Positions 24,632 through 33,515 are shown, counted from the stretch's first letter. The stretch is DNA of 64,000 bases from Rugosimonospora africana (GCF_016862975.1 NZ_BONZ01000036.1:62001-126000), one strand, 5' to 3'. Program-made: numbers and translations. The notes: a model not told the origin generated them from the sequence alone.

Positions 24632-26200
24632 ATGACGCTGCCAGGCGGCGCCCCCGGCCGCGCGGTCACCGCGCGGCTGCGGGGGGTGCACAAGTCTTAC
24701 GGTCCGGTCCGCGTCCTCGACCTTCCCGCCCTTAACCTGCACGCCGGTCAGGTGATCGGCGTGGTGGGCGAGAACGGGGCCGGCAAGTCGACGCTGATGG
24801 GCACGCTGGCCGGGTCGGTGCACCGGGACGGCGGCGACATCGAGATCGACGGCGTACCGTTGCCCGCCGGCTCCACCGAGGCGGCGAAGCAACTGGGCGT
24901 GGCGATGGTGTCCCAGGAGTTCCCGCTCGTCGGGCAGCTGTCGGTGGCGGAGAATCTGTTGCTGGGGCGGCGTCCACGCGAGTCCCGGCGACGGATTCTG
25001 GTGGACCGGCCGGCGCAGCGGGCCGAGGCCGAGGCGATGCTGGCCGAGATCGGGTTGTCGCCGGAGGCGATCCCGGTGCACCGCAAGGTTCGTACGCTGC
25101 CGGTACCGACCCGGCAGATGATCGAGATCGCCAAGGCGTGGGGCCGCACGCCCCGGCTGTTGATCCTGGACGAGCCGACGTCCTCGCTGGGCCCGGTCGA
25201 GGCCGAGATGGTGCTCGGCCTGGCCCGGCAGCTGGCCGGACGCGGCGGTACCGTGCTGTTCATCGGCCACCGCCTCGACGAGGTGCGCGCGGTCAGCCAC
25301 CGCGTCATCGTGCTGCGCAACGGGCGGCTGGTCGCCGACCTGAAACCCTCCGAGGCGACCGAGGACCGGCTCATCCGGGAGATGGTCGGCGGCGAGATCG
25401 GGCACACCGAGGGCAAGAGCCGCCCGCCGGAGGGCGAGGTGCTGCTGCGGGTGAGCGGGCTGCGGGCGGCCGGGTTGGGCCCGGTCGACCTGGAGGTACA
25501 CGCCGGGGAGATCGTCGGTGTCGCCGGCCTGATGGGATCGGGGCGCAGTCGGCTCATCCACACCGTCGCGGGTGCCCAGCCCGCCATCGGTGGGGAAATG
25601 CGGCTGCGCGGCGAAAGATACTCGCCGCGAGACCCCGGAGACGGCGCGCGGGCCGGGATCGCGCTGATCCCGGAGGACCGCAAGGAACAGTCGTTGGTCA
25701 CGTTCGCGCCGATCCGCGCGAACGTCACGGTGTCGATCCTCAAGCGGATCAGCACCGCCGGGCTGCTGCACCCGCGGCGACAGCGGGACGAGGCGCAACG
25801 GATCGCCGCGAGCGTCAACGTCCGGATGCGTTCGGTGGAGCAGCCGATCGGGTCGCTGTCCGGCGGCAACCAGCAGCGCGCGGTGTTCGGCCGGGCCTTC
25901 GCGACCCGACCGCGGTTGCTGTTGCTGGACGAGCCGACCCGGGGCGTCGACGTCGGCGCGAAGGCGGAGATCTACGACCTGATCGACCGGGCCGCGGGCG
26001 AGGGCATGGCGGTACTGGTGGCCTCGTCGGAGCTGGAGGAGCTGCTGTCGATCTGCCACCGGATCGCGGTGATGAACCACGGCAGGGTCGTCGCCGTCCT
26101 CGACCACGCCGGCGCGACCAAGGAGCGCATCATGACGGCCGCGGCCGGGACCGGCCCCGTCATCGACGAGCCCACCGAACCGAACGGAGCGGGTGCATGA
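24632..26200 (+). CDS. CUT2 sugar ABC transporter, double ATPase
   Basis: This 522-residue protein has two fused ABC domains. The first has an intact Walker A (GENGAGKST, near residue 47), a Q loop and LLILDEPTSSLGP. The second has a degenerate Walker A (GLMGSGRSRL) but a full signature LSGGNQQRAVFGRAFA and LLLLDEPTRGVDVGAK, the usual arrangement in RbsA/AraG/XylG. The start follows the binding-protein stop by 10 bases and its stop overlaps the permease start (ATGA). In the first domain the signature region reads VPTRQMIEIAKAW, also common in this family. It powers pentose or hexose import. Confidence 0.94.
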   Translation: MTLPGGAPGRAVTARLRGVHKSYGPVRVLDLPALNLHAGQVIGVVGENGAGKSTLMGTLAGSVHRDGGDIEIDGVPLPAGSTEAAKQLGVAMVSQEFPLVGQLSVAENLLLGRRPRESRRRILVDRPAQRAEAEAMLAEIGLSPEAIPVHRKVRTLPVPTRQMIEIAKAWGRTPRLLILDEPTSSLGPVEAEMVLGLARQLAGRGGTVLFIGHRLDEVRAVSHRVIVLRNGRLVADLKPSEATEDRLIREMVGGEIGHTEGKSRPPEGEVLLRVSGLRAAGLGPVDLEVHAGEIVGVAGLMGSGRSRLIHTVAGAQPAIGGEMRLRGERYSPRDPGDGARAGIALIPEDRKEQSLVTFAPIRANVTVSILKRISTAGLLHPRRQRDEAQRIAASVNVRMRSVEQPIGSLSGGNQQRAVFGRAFATRPRLLLLDEPTRGVDVGAKAEIYDLIDRAAGEGMAVLVASSELEELLSICHRIAVMNHGRVVAVLDHAGATKERIMTAAAGTGPVIDEPTEPNGAGA

Positions 26201-27231
26201 GCAGCACTCAGGAAACGTTGGCACCCAAGGGAACCGAGCCCGCGCCCCGGCGTACCGGTGTGTCCACTGTGGGCGGTCTGCTGCGCCGGCTCGCCGAGTC
26301 GCCGGAGGCCGGCGTCATCATCGCCTGCGTGGTCGTCTTCGCCGTCATCGCGGGCAACGCGCCCACCTACGCAAGCGTCGGCAACCTCCAGGTGATGGGC
26401 CGGGACCTGGCCCAGGTCGGCATCCTGGCGATCGGTGAGTCGCTGGTCATCCTCACCGGCGGCATCGACCTGTCGGTGGGTGCGCTGGCCGGCCTGGCCG
26501 GCATCCTCGCCGCCTGGTTCAACGTGAACCAGGGGTTGCCCGCCCCGGTCGCGATCCTCGTCACGATCGTCATCTGCGCCGCCGTCGGCTTCTGGCACGG
26601 CGCGCTGGTCACCCGGCTCAACGTGCCGCCGTTCGTCATCACGCTGGTGACCTACACCGTCGCGCAGGGACTGTCCCTGGCCATCACCGGGGGTACCCCG
26701 ATCAACGGCATCTCGTCGCTGTTCGGCAACCTGAGCGCGTACTACGTCCAACGCATTCCGGTACCGGCGCTGTTCTTCGTCGGCGTGGTGCTGGTCGCCT
26801 GGTTCGTGATGGAGCGCACCTACGTCGGCAGGCAGATCTACGCGGTCGGCGGCAACCGGGAGGCCGCGCGGCTGGCCGGCATCCCGATCCGCAGCCGGAT
26901 CATCTCCACCTACGTCGCCAGCTCGATCCTGGCCTCGATCGTCGGCGTTCTGGTCATCGGCCGGATGAACGTCGCCGACCCGTCCGTGGGAGCGGGCTGG
27001 GAGCTGATCGCGATCGCCGCCGCGGTGGTCGGTGGGGTGTCGCTGTTCGGCGGCGAGGGCCGGATCACCGGTATCGCGGCCGGCGCGATCCTGCTGGAGT
27101 TCATCGCCAACGGGCTGCTGGCGCTGCACGTGAGCCCGTACTACCAGCAGGTGGTGCAGGGCGGCGTGCTGGGCGTGGCGATCCTGCTCGACCGCTTGCG
27201 CGCCAACTATTTCGGCCGCGGGCGCCGCTGA
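26197..27231 (+). CDS. CUT2 sugar ABC transporter, permease
   Basis: This 344-residue membrane protein has about 9-10 helices and the RbsC/AraH-type motifs SLVILTGGIDLSVGA, NVPPFVITLVTYTVAQG, and the ATPase-coupling loop YAVGGNREAARLAGIPI. The start ATG lies inside the ATPase stop codon. It forms a homodimeric channel with two copies of the double ATPase. It is the last gene of the operon; a perfect 12-bp hairpin follows. Confidence 0.95.
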   Translation: MSSTQETLAPKGTEPAPRRTGVSTVGGLLRRLAESPEAGVIIACVVVFAVIAGNAPTYASVGNLQVMGRDLAQVGILAIGESLVILTGGIDLSVGALAGLAGILAAWFNVNQGLPAPVAILVTIVICAAVGFWHGALVTRLNVPPFVITLVTYTVAQGLSLAITGGTPINGISSLFGNLSAYYVQRIPVPALFFVGVVLVAWFVMERTYVGRQIYAVGGNREAARLAGIPIRSRIISTYVASSILASIVGVLVIGRMNVADPSVGAGWELIAIAAAVVGGVSLFGGEGRITGIAAGAILLEFIANGLLALHVSPYYQQVVQGGVLGVAILLDRLRANYFGRGRR

Positions 27232-27239
27232 CCGTACCC

Positions 27240-27272
27240 GGGGATCGCTCCGTGCCTGGGGGAGCGATCCCC
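27240..27272. terminator. Strong bidirectional terminator after CUT2 operon
   Basis: GGGGATCGCTCC (27240-27251) pairs perfectly with GGAGCGATCCCC (27261-27272) around a 9-base loop, between the convergent transporter and hydrolase genes. Confidence 0.9.
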
Positions 27273-27306
27273 GTCCCGGCCGGCGCCTGGGCGGGGCCGC
27301 AACGGG

Positions 27307-28155
27307 TCAGAGCGTGGTCAGGAAGTCGGACAGCAGCGCCGAGACCCGCTCCGGCGCTTCGACCGGCGGGAGGTGACCGGTGGGCAGATCGACCCGGCGG
27401 GCGCCGGGGATGCCGTCGGCCAGCAGGGTCGAGACGTCCCGGATCTCGGGGATGTCGGCCGACCCGGCCAGTACCAGTGCCGGCACGCGTACCTCGGCGA
27501 GGCGGACGTCGGCCGGCGGATCGAGTTCGCGCGGCGAGTTCGGCGGCCCCGCCCACTCGCGTGCGAACACCTTCTCGCACATGGCCAGCGCGCTCTCCCA
27601 CACCCGCGGGGCGAGGTCGCCGCGGTCCCGGTCCGGCCCGACCAGCATGAGATCCAGCTGCGCCTGCGCCATGGCGGTGATGTCCGCCGGGTCGATCCGC
27701 TCGGCGGTGTGCTCGCCGTACCGTCGCAACCGGTCGGCCGGTACCGCGCGGTAGATCCGCTCCCGCGCCCGGGTGAGCATCGCCGGCGGCCACCGGTGTC
27801 CGGACAGCCCGGAGCAGATGAGCGCCAGGCCGGATACCCGGTCGGGTGCGGTCAGTGCCACGTCGACCGCGTGTGCGCCGCCCATCGAGCATCCGATCAG
27901 GGCAGCCCGATCCACGTCGAGCGCGTCCAGCAGTCCGAGCAGATCCTCGTGGTGGGCGAATTCGCCGGCGGCGTCGCCGGATTCGCCGTACCCGCGCCAG
28001 TCGTAGCGGATGGTCCGGTGGTTGGCGGCCAGCGCGGCGAACTGGTGCTCCCACATCCGCCGGTCGGCGAGTGCCGCATGGACCAGGACCACGGGCGGTC
28101 CGCTGCCCGCCTCGTCGTACGCGAGCCGCACACCGCCCACTTCCACCATCGCCAT
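27307..28155 (-). CDS. Alpha/beta-hydrolase
   Basis: This 282-residue protein has the alpha/beta-hydrolase fold: oxyanion strand VVLVHAALADRRMW, nucleophile S90 in GCSMGG, an acid residue in VLAGSADIPEIRD and the catalytic His in LPTGHLPPVEAPE. It has no signal peptide. It resembles 3-oxoadipate enol-lactonase-like and general ester or lactone hydrolases. It is transcribed away from the YcaO gene with a shared 130-base intergenic space, so a link with that cassette is possible but unproven. ATG 28155 and ATG 28149 are both possible starts. Confidence 0.9.
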   Translation of the reverse strand: MAMVEVGGVRLAYDEAGSGPPVVLVHAALADRRMWEHQFAALAANHRTIRYDWRGYGESGDAAGEFAHHEDLLGLLDALDVDRAALIGCSMGGAHAVDVALTAPDRVSGLALICSGLSGHRWPPAMLTRARERIYRAVPADRLRRYGEHTAERIDPADITAMAQAQLDLMLVGPDRDRGDLAPRVWESALAMCEKVFAREWAGPPNSPRELDPPADVRLAEVRVPALVLAGSADIPEIRDVSTLLADGIPGARRVDLPTGHLPPVEAPERVSALLSDFLTTL

Positions 28156-28286
28156 CCGCGCACAATACCGGACCGACCAGAACCGGTGACCGGAATCGGA
28201 CCCCGTGCGGGGCAGCCTGTGCGCTGAGGGGCCCGGTACGATCCCCGGCGGACATCGATGCGGAACATTGTCCGGGAGGGTCTACT

Positions 28287-29645
28287 GTGGACAGTCGAGC
28301 GAGTCGCCGCGAGGAGCCGGCGGTGGACGGCGGCGTGCCGGAGCGCTCGATGTCCAGCGATGCCGCGCTGCGCCGCGCCCGCGACGAGGTCGGCCGCCTG
28401 GGCCTCACGGCGGACGTCGAGTGGCTCGGCTCGGCGCGGGTACCGGTGCCGGTGGTGCAGCTGCGCCGCGACGGGTGCCTCGTCGCGTCCGGCTCGGGCA
28501 AGGGCACCGCCGAGCGGAGTCTGGCCAGCGCCTGGTACGAGGCGTTGGAGAGCTTCTACATGTCCTGGCGCGGCAGCCGGCGGCTGGCACCGGGCGCCAC
28601 CGAGCTGATGACCGCCGCAGCGGTGGCCGGCCAGCCGGCGTTGACCGGAGACCTCGTGGTACGCCGGTGGGCGGCCGACTTCCCGGGCGCGGTGGCCGCG
28701 TGCGCGCCCATGGACGGCCCGCGGGGACCGGTGTGGTACCCGGTGTTTCTCAGCGACCCCGGCTACCACGACCGGCCGCTGCCCGGCGACTCCGTCGCAC
28801 CGTACCGAAGCCTGCTGCGGTACTCGTCGAGCATCGGCACGGCGGCCGGTGCCACACCCGGCGAGGCGACTCTGCACGCGATCGGCGAACTGATCGAACA
28901 CGACGCGCTGTCGCACGCGATGCTCCGCTGGTTCGTGGCCGGCGACACGGCGCCGCGGCTCGTCGACCCGACCGGCCTGCCGCCACACCTGCGCCGGCTG
29001 CACGACGCGGCGGCGGTCGCCGCGGGAGCCGGCGTCCACCTCATCGACCTGACCACCGACCTGGGCGTCCCGGTCTATCTCGCGATCGCTCACCGGGACG
29101 AATCCGGGCCGCCGGTGTTCGGCACCGGCGCCTCGCTGCACGGCACGCACGCCGCCGAGCGGGCGCTGCGGGAACTCATGCAGATGACGGCGGCCGATCC
29201 CGCCGCGGCACTGGCGGCGCTGGCATCGCTCGCGCCCTGGCCGCTGCTCGCGGAGTGCGCCCGGCTGCCGGTGCGGTCCCTGCTGACCAGCGCCGACCGG
29301 GTGAGCCTGCGCGACGGCGCGCCGCCGGACGGCCGCGACCCGAACGGTGCGCCCACGCCCGTCGCGGACGACGGGCGCGTCGAGGCCCGCCCGGACGGTG
29401 GCGAACCGGCGGCGGGGGACCGGATCGCCTCGGCGACGGGTCGCCTGAGCCGCCTGCTGGCGGCCCACGGCATCGACGTGTACCTCAGCGAACTGACCCC
29501 GCCGGAGTCGACGATCGGTGTCGTCACGGCGGTCGCACCGGGGCTGGAGCGCTTCAGCCTCGTGTATCTGGGCCTGCCGATCGTCCCCACGGGACGCGGC
29601 TGGGACCTGTGGACCGGGGCGATGGCGCGCCGCCGGAGCCTCTGA
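28287..29645 (+). CDS. Standalone YcaO-domain enzyme (RiPP azoline/amidine-forming type)
   Basis: This 452-residue protein starts at GTG 28287, with gggaggg six bases upstream. It contains the YcaO ATP-binding set: SGSGKGTAERSLASAWYEALE (residues about 69-90; KG then E-x3-E), GEATLHAIGELIEHDALSHA (the ExxxE pair), TTDLGVPVYLA, and the GTGASLHGTHAAERALRELMQM helix. These enzymes phosphorylate peptide backbone amides to form azolines, thioamides or macroamidines. It has no fused E1-like domain, no TfuA partner nearby and no C-terminal PxPxP tail, so it resembles the standalone class used in bottromycin-type pathways. The next gene encodes a Cys-repeat peptide, the likely substrate. A disordered acidic insertion (about 345-380) is odd. 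Confidence 0.9.
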   Translation: MDSRASRREEPAVDGGVPERSMSSDAALRRARDEVGRLGLTADVEWLGSARVPVPVVQLRRDGCLVASGSGKGTAERSLASAWYEALESFYMSWRGSRRLAPGATELMTAAAVAGQPALTGDLVVRRWAADFPGAVAACAPMDGPRGPVWYPVFLSDPGYHDRPLPGDSVAPYRSLLRYSSSIGTAAGATPGEATLHAIGELIEHDALSHAMLRWFVAGDTAPRLVDPTGLPPHLRRLHDAAAVAAGAGVHLIDLTTDLGVPVYLAIAHRDESGPPVFGTGASLHGTHAAERALRELMQMTAADPAAALAALASLAPWPLLAECARLPVRSLLTSADRVSLRDGAPPDGRDPNGAPTPVADDGRVEARPDGGEPAAGDRIASATGRLSRLLAAHGIDVYLSELTPPESTIGVVTAVAPGLERFSLVYLGLPIVPTGRGWDLWTGAMARRRSL

Positions 29646-29679
29646 CCCGTCAACAACCCACCACAACCAGGAGGAGATC

Positions 29680-29991
29680 GTGTCCGAGTATCGAGATCTG
29701 ACCGACATCGACATGTGTCGTACCGCCGCGGACATCGGTCCCGGCAACGCCACCAGTTGCCGTACCGCGAAATGGGGCCCCGCCGGTGTGAACCTGTGCC
29801 GCACCGCCGGTACCGATGTGGGCGGTAGCGTCAGCGCCTGCCGTAACTCGGCACCGGACGCACGGAACGTGAACATGTGCCGCAACAGCGAGCCGGTCAG
29901 AATCTGCCGCACCGGCGTCACGGTGCCCGGACGCGATCCGCTCAACGCCAGCGACGAGGCGGCGCTCTCCGGCCTGCTCTCGCCGGCATAG
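29680..29991 (+). CDS. Candidate multi-core RiPP precursor with six Cys-Arg-(Thr/Asn) repeats
   Basis: This 103-residue protein starts at GTG 29680 behind aggagg, 34 bases after the YcaO stop. Six cysteines (13, 27, 40, 54, 67, 76) are each followed by Arg and then Thr or Asn, mostly CRTA or CRNS. Spacing alternates 14-13-14-13, so the true period is 27 residues: positions 13, 40 and 67 share (I/V)(D/N)(M/L)CR, and 27 and 54 share small residues before CR. There is hardly any N-terminal leader. The non-repetitive C-terminal 25 residues (to SGLLSPA) may act as a follower peptide. No known domain is recognised. It is probably the substrate of the YcaO enzyme and is exported by the MFS protein. 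Confidence 0.8.
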   Translation: MSEYRDLTDIDMCRTAADIGPGNATSCRTAKWGPAGVNLCRTAGTDVGGSVSACRNSAPDARNVNMCRNSEPVRICRTGVTVPGRDPLNASDEAALSGLLSPA

Positions 29992-30035
29992 CGACGGGGT
30001 CGGGCGGGCACGATGACACGTCACGGGAGGCCATC

Positions 30036-31220
30036 ATGGTGACCACCACGGCCGCGGCCCGCCCACCGACTGGTCCGGGTCGTGGCGCGGCGCCAGACGC
30101 GCCGAGCCGGACTGGTCGGACGACTGGTCCGGGTCGTGGCGCGGCGCCAGACGCGCCGAGCCGGACTGGTCGGAAGCGCCTGTCCTCCAGCCGCGACTTC
30201 CGGCTGTGGTACCTGGCACGGTCGATCAGTCTCGGCGGCAGCGCGGCGAGTGCGATCGCGATCCCGTTGCTCACCTACCAGGCGAGCGGCTCCGCCACGC
30301 TGACCGCAGCGGTCGCGGCGCTGGAGGCGCTGCCGTATCTGCTTCTCGGACTGTTCGCCGGCGCGGCCTGGGGCGCGCTCACCCGGATCGTCGGCAGGCA
30401 GCGGCTGGCCGAAGCCAACAGCGCACTCTGGGCGACCGAGGTGGTGCTGCAGATCAGCGTGCCGGCCGGTGCCGGGCTGCTCGCCGCGGTGACCGACCCG
30501 TCGATCGTGATCTGTCTCGACGCGGGCAGCTACCTGGTGTCCGCCGCCCTGATCGCCGCGCTGCGTGGCGACATCGATCCGGCGCGCCGCACCGCCGCCC
30601 GCGTCCGCGCCGAGATCGCCGAAGGGCTGCGGTACCTGTGGAGCCAACCGGTAGTCCGCACGCTCAGCCTGACCGGCTTCGCCCTGTCCATGACCGTGGG
30701 CGGGGCGCTCGGTCTCCTCGTGGTTCAGGCGCACCAGGGGCTCGGGCTCGCCACCCACGACACCAGGATCGGACTGCTCTACTCGGCCGGCGCGTGCGGC
30801 TCGCTTGCCGGTGCGCTGCTGCTGCCCCGCGTCACCCGGCTGGCCGGCGCGGGACCGGCCTCGATCCTCGGGTACGCGGTGAACGCGGTCTGCCTCGCCG
30901 GGTTCGCGGTCGCGCGTACGCTCCCGGTCGCCATGGCGGTCTGGGCCGTCTGGTACGTAGCCACGACCACGGCCATCACCAACGGCATCAGCGTACGGCA
31001 GCAGGTGACGCCGGACGCGCTGCAGGGACGGGTGAACACCACCGGTCGCATGCTGGCGTGGGGCGGCACTCCGTTCGGTGCGCTGCTGGGCGGTGTCCTC
31101 GCCGGGGCGGCCGGCACCCGGGTGGCCTACCTGGCGCTGGTCGTACCGGTCGCCGTGGGGCTGGCCGCGCTGCTGCTGTCGCCGGTACGGCGGCTGCGCA
31201 CTCCGCAACTGGCGACGTGA
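30036..31220 (+). CDS. MFS exporter adjoining the YcaO/peptide genes
   Basis: This 394-residue protein starts at ATG 30036 (gggagg upstream), 44 bases after the peptide gene. About 12 helices start near residue 60 (FRLWYLARSISLGGSAASAIAIPLLTY), with an MFS_3-like pattern (QALTASAVGALxxLP region, RVRAEIAEGLRYLWSQPVVRTLS mid-loop). The first 50 residues are a hydrophilic extension made of two identical 18-residue units, encoded by an exact 54-bp tandem duplication of a repeat that also occurs elsewhere in the window. It probably exports the modified peptide or gives immunity. Confidence 0.9.
   Translation: MVTTTAAARPPTGPGRGAAPDAPSRTGRTTGPGRGAAPDAPSRTGRKRLSSSRDFRLWYLARSISLGGSAASAIAIPLLTYQASGSATLTAAVAALEALPYLLLGLFAGAAWGALTRIVGRQRLAEANSALWATEVVLQISVPAGAGLLAAVTDPSIVICLDAGSYLVSAALIAALRGDIDPARRTAARVRAEIAEGLRYLWSQPVVRTLSLTGFALSMTVGGALGLLVVQAHQGLGLATHDTRIGLLYSAGACGSLAGALLLPRVTRLAGAGPASILGYAVNAVCLAGFAVARTLPVAMAVWAVWYVATTTAITNGISVRQQVTPDALQGRVNTTGRMLAWGGTPFGALLGGVLAGAAGTRVAYLALVVPVAVGLAALLLSPVRRLRTPQLAT
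30067..30120 (+). repeat. 54-bp dispersed repeat, copy 1
   Basis: Begins CGACTGGTCCGGGTCGTGG and ends CCGGACTGGTCGGA. It is in frame within the N-terminal extension of the MFS exporter and is followed directly by an exact copy. Confidence 0.9.
30121..30174 (+). repeat. 54-bp dispersed repeat, copy 2 (exact tandem duplicate)
   Basis: Identical to copy 1 over all 54 bases. Together they encode a duplicated 18-residue Gly/Pro/Arg-rich unit. Confidence 0.92.
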
Positions 31221-31272
31221 GCGGCCAGCCGGGGGTCGGCAGAGGCTGCGCGGTCAGCACAGGCCCGCGCGT

Positions 31273-32532
31273 TCAGCACAGGCCGACGGCCATGTCCATG
31301 AGCCTGCCGAGCACCCGTTCCCCGTCCACCCGCACCCCGTCGTGCTCGTACTCGTTGGTGACCCAGACCCGGCTGTTGCCGAGCGCCCGTGCGGTCTCCA
31401 GTTGCAGCTCGGCGTCCACGTACATGTCGTCGAAGTAGACCGCCGCGTACACCGGCACGTCGTTGCCCGCGAGCCGGGCCGGATCGTACAGCGCCGGCCA
31501 GTCGTCGTCGGCGGCCAGCAGGTCGGCGGCACCGGCGAACGGCTTGAGCGCGGAGATCTCGCGGAACATCCACGGGTACATCATCTCGCCGGTGAACAGC
31601 AGCGGGTCGGCGTCGGCCGCGAACCGCGGGTCCCGGTCGAGGGCACGCCGCGCCGCCCAGCCGGTCGGCGCGCCGCCCTGCCCGTAGCAGAACTCCTGCA
31701 GCGTGAAGATGGGCGCGTCGACGAACCCGGTCTCGGCCATCACCGCGTACCGGAAGCCGTCCGACAGCTCGCCGCCCTGCCACACCCCGTCCAGCAGCCA
31801 GTGCACCTTGGCGAACCCGTCGCCCATGCCGAACGCGTTGCCCAGCAGCCGGAACCGCCGGGCGGTCAGCCGGTCGCCGTCCGGCAGCCGGACGTCGACG
31901 GAGTCGAGGTGGTCGGCGATCGCCCGGACCGCCGCCACGTCCTGCGGGTAGCGCCGGTAGTACTCGGCGTTCTTCGCGGCCACCCGGGGGTAGGTGCGGG
32001 AGTACACCTCGTCGGCGCTGGCCGTCGGGCTCGCCAGGCCGCCGGTCACGTAACAGGTACGCAGGCCCTGCGGTGCCTGAGACAGGTAGGTGAGCGTGAT
32101 GAACCCGCCGTAGCTCTGCCCGAGCGTGTCCCACCGCGCCCCACCGGCCAGCCGTGCCCGGATGAGTTCGGCGTCCGCCACGATGCTGTCCGCGCGGAAC
32201 CGGCGCAGGTACGCCGCCAACTCGGCGGCTGGCATCCCGGCCACGGTCCGGGCCGTCACCGGCGTGCTACGGCCGGTGCCCCGCTGGTCCAGCAGCAGCA
32301 CCCGGTGGGTCCGCACGGCCAGGCCCAGCCAGCCGTCCCGGCCCACCGGCCGGGGCGCCTTGTTGCCGGGACCGCCCTGCAGGAACAGCAACCAGGGCAG
32401 GTCCTCGCCGGCCCGCTCCGCCGCGACGACCTCGCGGGCGAACACCTCGATGGTCGGGCCGTTCGGATCGACGTGATCGAGCGGTACCGCGAAGACGTGA
32501 TCGGTGAGGGCGAGACCCGACGTGGTGACCAT
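31273..32532 (-). CDS. Proline-iminopeptidase-like alpha/beta hydrolase (S33)
   Basis: This 419-residue protein carries the S33 marks: LLFLQGGPGNKAPRP (oxyanion GGPG), LLLDQRGTGRSTPV, and nucleophile S140 in LGQSYGGF. A helical cap domain follows (about 170-300). The acid and His lie in the C-terminal part (DVPVYAAVYFDDMYVD and NEYEHDGVRVDG regions). There is no signal peptide. It should cleave an N-terminal proline or other small residue from peptides. It is transcribed after the XRE regulator gene in the same direction, 78 bases apart. Confidence 0.9.
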   Translation of the reverse strand: MVTTSGLALTDHVFAVPLDHVDPNGPTIEVFAREVVAAERAGEDLPWLLFLQGGPGNKAPRPVGRDGWLGLAVRTHRVLLLDQRGTGRSTPVTARTVAGMPAAELAAYLRRFRADSIVADAELIRARLAGGARWDTLGQSYGGFITLTYLSQAPQGLRTCYVTGGLASPTASADEVYSRTYPRVAAKNAEYYRRYPQDVAAVRAIADHLDSVDVRLPDGDRLTARRFRLLGNAFGMGDGFAKVHWLLDGVWQGGELSDGFRYAVMAETGFVDAPIFTLQEFCYGQGGAPTGWAARRALDRDPRFAADADPLLFTGEMMYPWMFREISALKPFAGAADLLAADDDWPALYDPARLAGNDVPVYAAVYFDDMYVDAELQLETARALGNSRVWVTNEYEHDGVRVDGERVLGRLMDMAVGLC

Positions 32533-32609
32533 GCCGCCACGCTACAGGGCGGGCGGTTCCGGGCCCCCGGGCTAGCGTGCCGGTCGTCCTCGTCGCGGCC
32601 GGCCGCCGG

Positions 32610-33515
32610 TTACGGCTCGTCGATCCGTTGCTGGTCGGCCCGCGCGGGGTCCGCCAGGTCGACCGGGGCGGCGAGGCTGCCCAGGATCCCCAGCAGCTCC
32701 GCGTTCCGGGTGCCCGGTTCGGCGTGGAACACGACCAGCACGAGCCCGTCGGTACCGCTGATGACGAACTTGTTCGACTGGAGATCGAGGTCGCCGACCT
32801 GCGGATGGTGCAGCCGGCTGATCCGGCCCCGCTTGGGCTGCACGTCGTGCCGGGCCCACAGGCGCCGGAACCGGTCGCTGCGCACCGACAGCTCGCCGAC
32901 GAGTTCGACCAGCCGGGGATCGTCGATGTCCGGCCCGACCTGGGTGCGCAGGGTCGCCACACCCTCCTCGGTCGCCTCCTCCCAGTCCCGCCGCAACTCC
33001 CGCTCCGCGGGGTCGAGGAACGCGGCCCGGAGCAGGTTGACCCCGGGCACGTAGTTGGGGGACAGCGCCGTCGCCAGCGTGTTGACCGCGAGCAGGTCGG
33101 ACACCTTGTTCTGGACGTACGCCGGGTTGTTCGCCCAGCCGTCCATCAGCTGCAGGACGCTGGCCGGTACCCGTTCCGCCTGCCGGGACGCCCGCGCGCG
33201 GGAGGCTGGGCGGGCCGCGCCGGCGGCGGGGCGTGGCCGCGCCAGGCCGATGAGGTAGGCGGTCGCGTCGGCGTCCAGGCGCAGCACCCGGGCCAGCGCC
33301 CGCAGGACCTGGACCGACGGGTTGCGGTCGCGGCCCTGTTCCAGGCGCAGGTAGTAGTCAGAACTGATGCCGGCGAGCGTGGCCACCTCCTCGCGGCGCA
33401 GGCCGGGAACCCGGCGCAGGCCGGCGGAGCGGATTCCGGCGTCCTCCGGCCGGACCAGCTCCCGCCGGGCGCGCAGGAACTCGCCGAGCGCGTTCGTGCT
33501 GTCCACGCAGTCCAC
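32610..33515 (-). CDS. XRE-family regulator with MmyB-like ligand-binding domain
   Basis: This 301-residue protein has an N-terminal Cro/XRE helix-turn-helix (residues about 10-75: LGEFLRARRELVRPEDAG, then REEVATLAGISSDYYLRLEQGRD) and a C-terminal MmyB-like domain (about 115-295) with its typical GWANNPAYVQNKVSDLLAVN start and HPQVGDLDLQSNKFVISGTDG end, thought to bind a fatty-acid-like ligand. It diverges from an aldo/keto reductase gene across 160 bases, a very common arrangement in which the regulator controls the reductase. Confidence 0.95.
   Translation of the reverse strand: MDCVDSTNALGEFLRARRELVRPEDAGIRSAGLRRVPGLRREEVATLAGISSDYYLRLEQGRDRNPSVQVLRALARVLRLDADATAYLIGLARPRPAAGAARPASRARASRQAERVPASVLQLMDGWANNPAYVQNKVSDLLAVNTLATALSPNYVPGVNLLRAAFLDPAERELRRDWEEATEEGVATLRTQVGPDIDDPRLVELVGELSVRSDRFRRLWARHDVQPKRGRISRLHHPQVGDLDLQSNKFVISGTDGLVLVVFHAEPGTRNAELLGILGSLAAPVDLADPARADQQRIDEP

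Noticed and set aside
27307-28155. Alpha/beta hydrolase as the RiPP leader peptidase
   Set aside because: It is divergent, has a generic hydrolase pattern and no peptidase-specific features. Kept as a neighbour only.
28258-28608. Alternative ATG-started frame overlapping the YcaO start
   Set aside because: Out of frame with the YcaO motifs and Arg-rich. The GTG at 28287 has a strong ribosome site.
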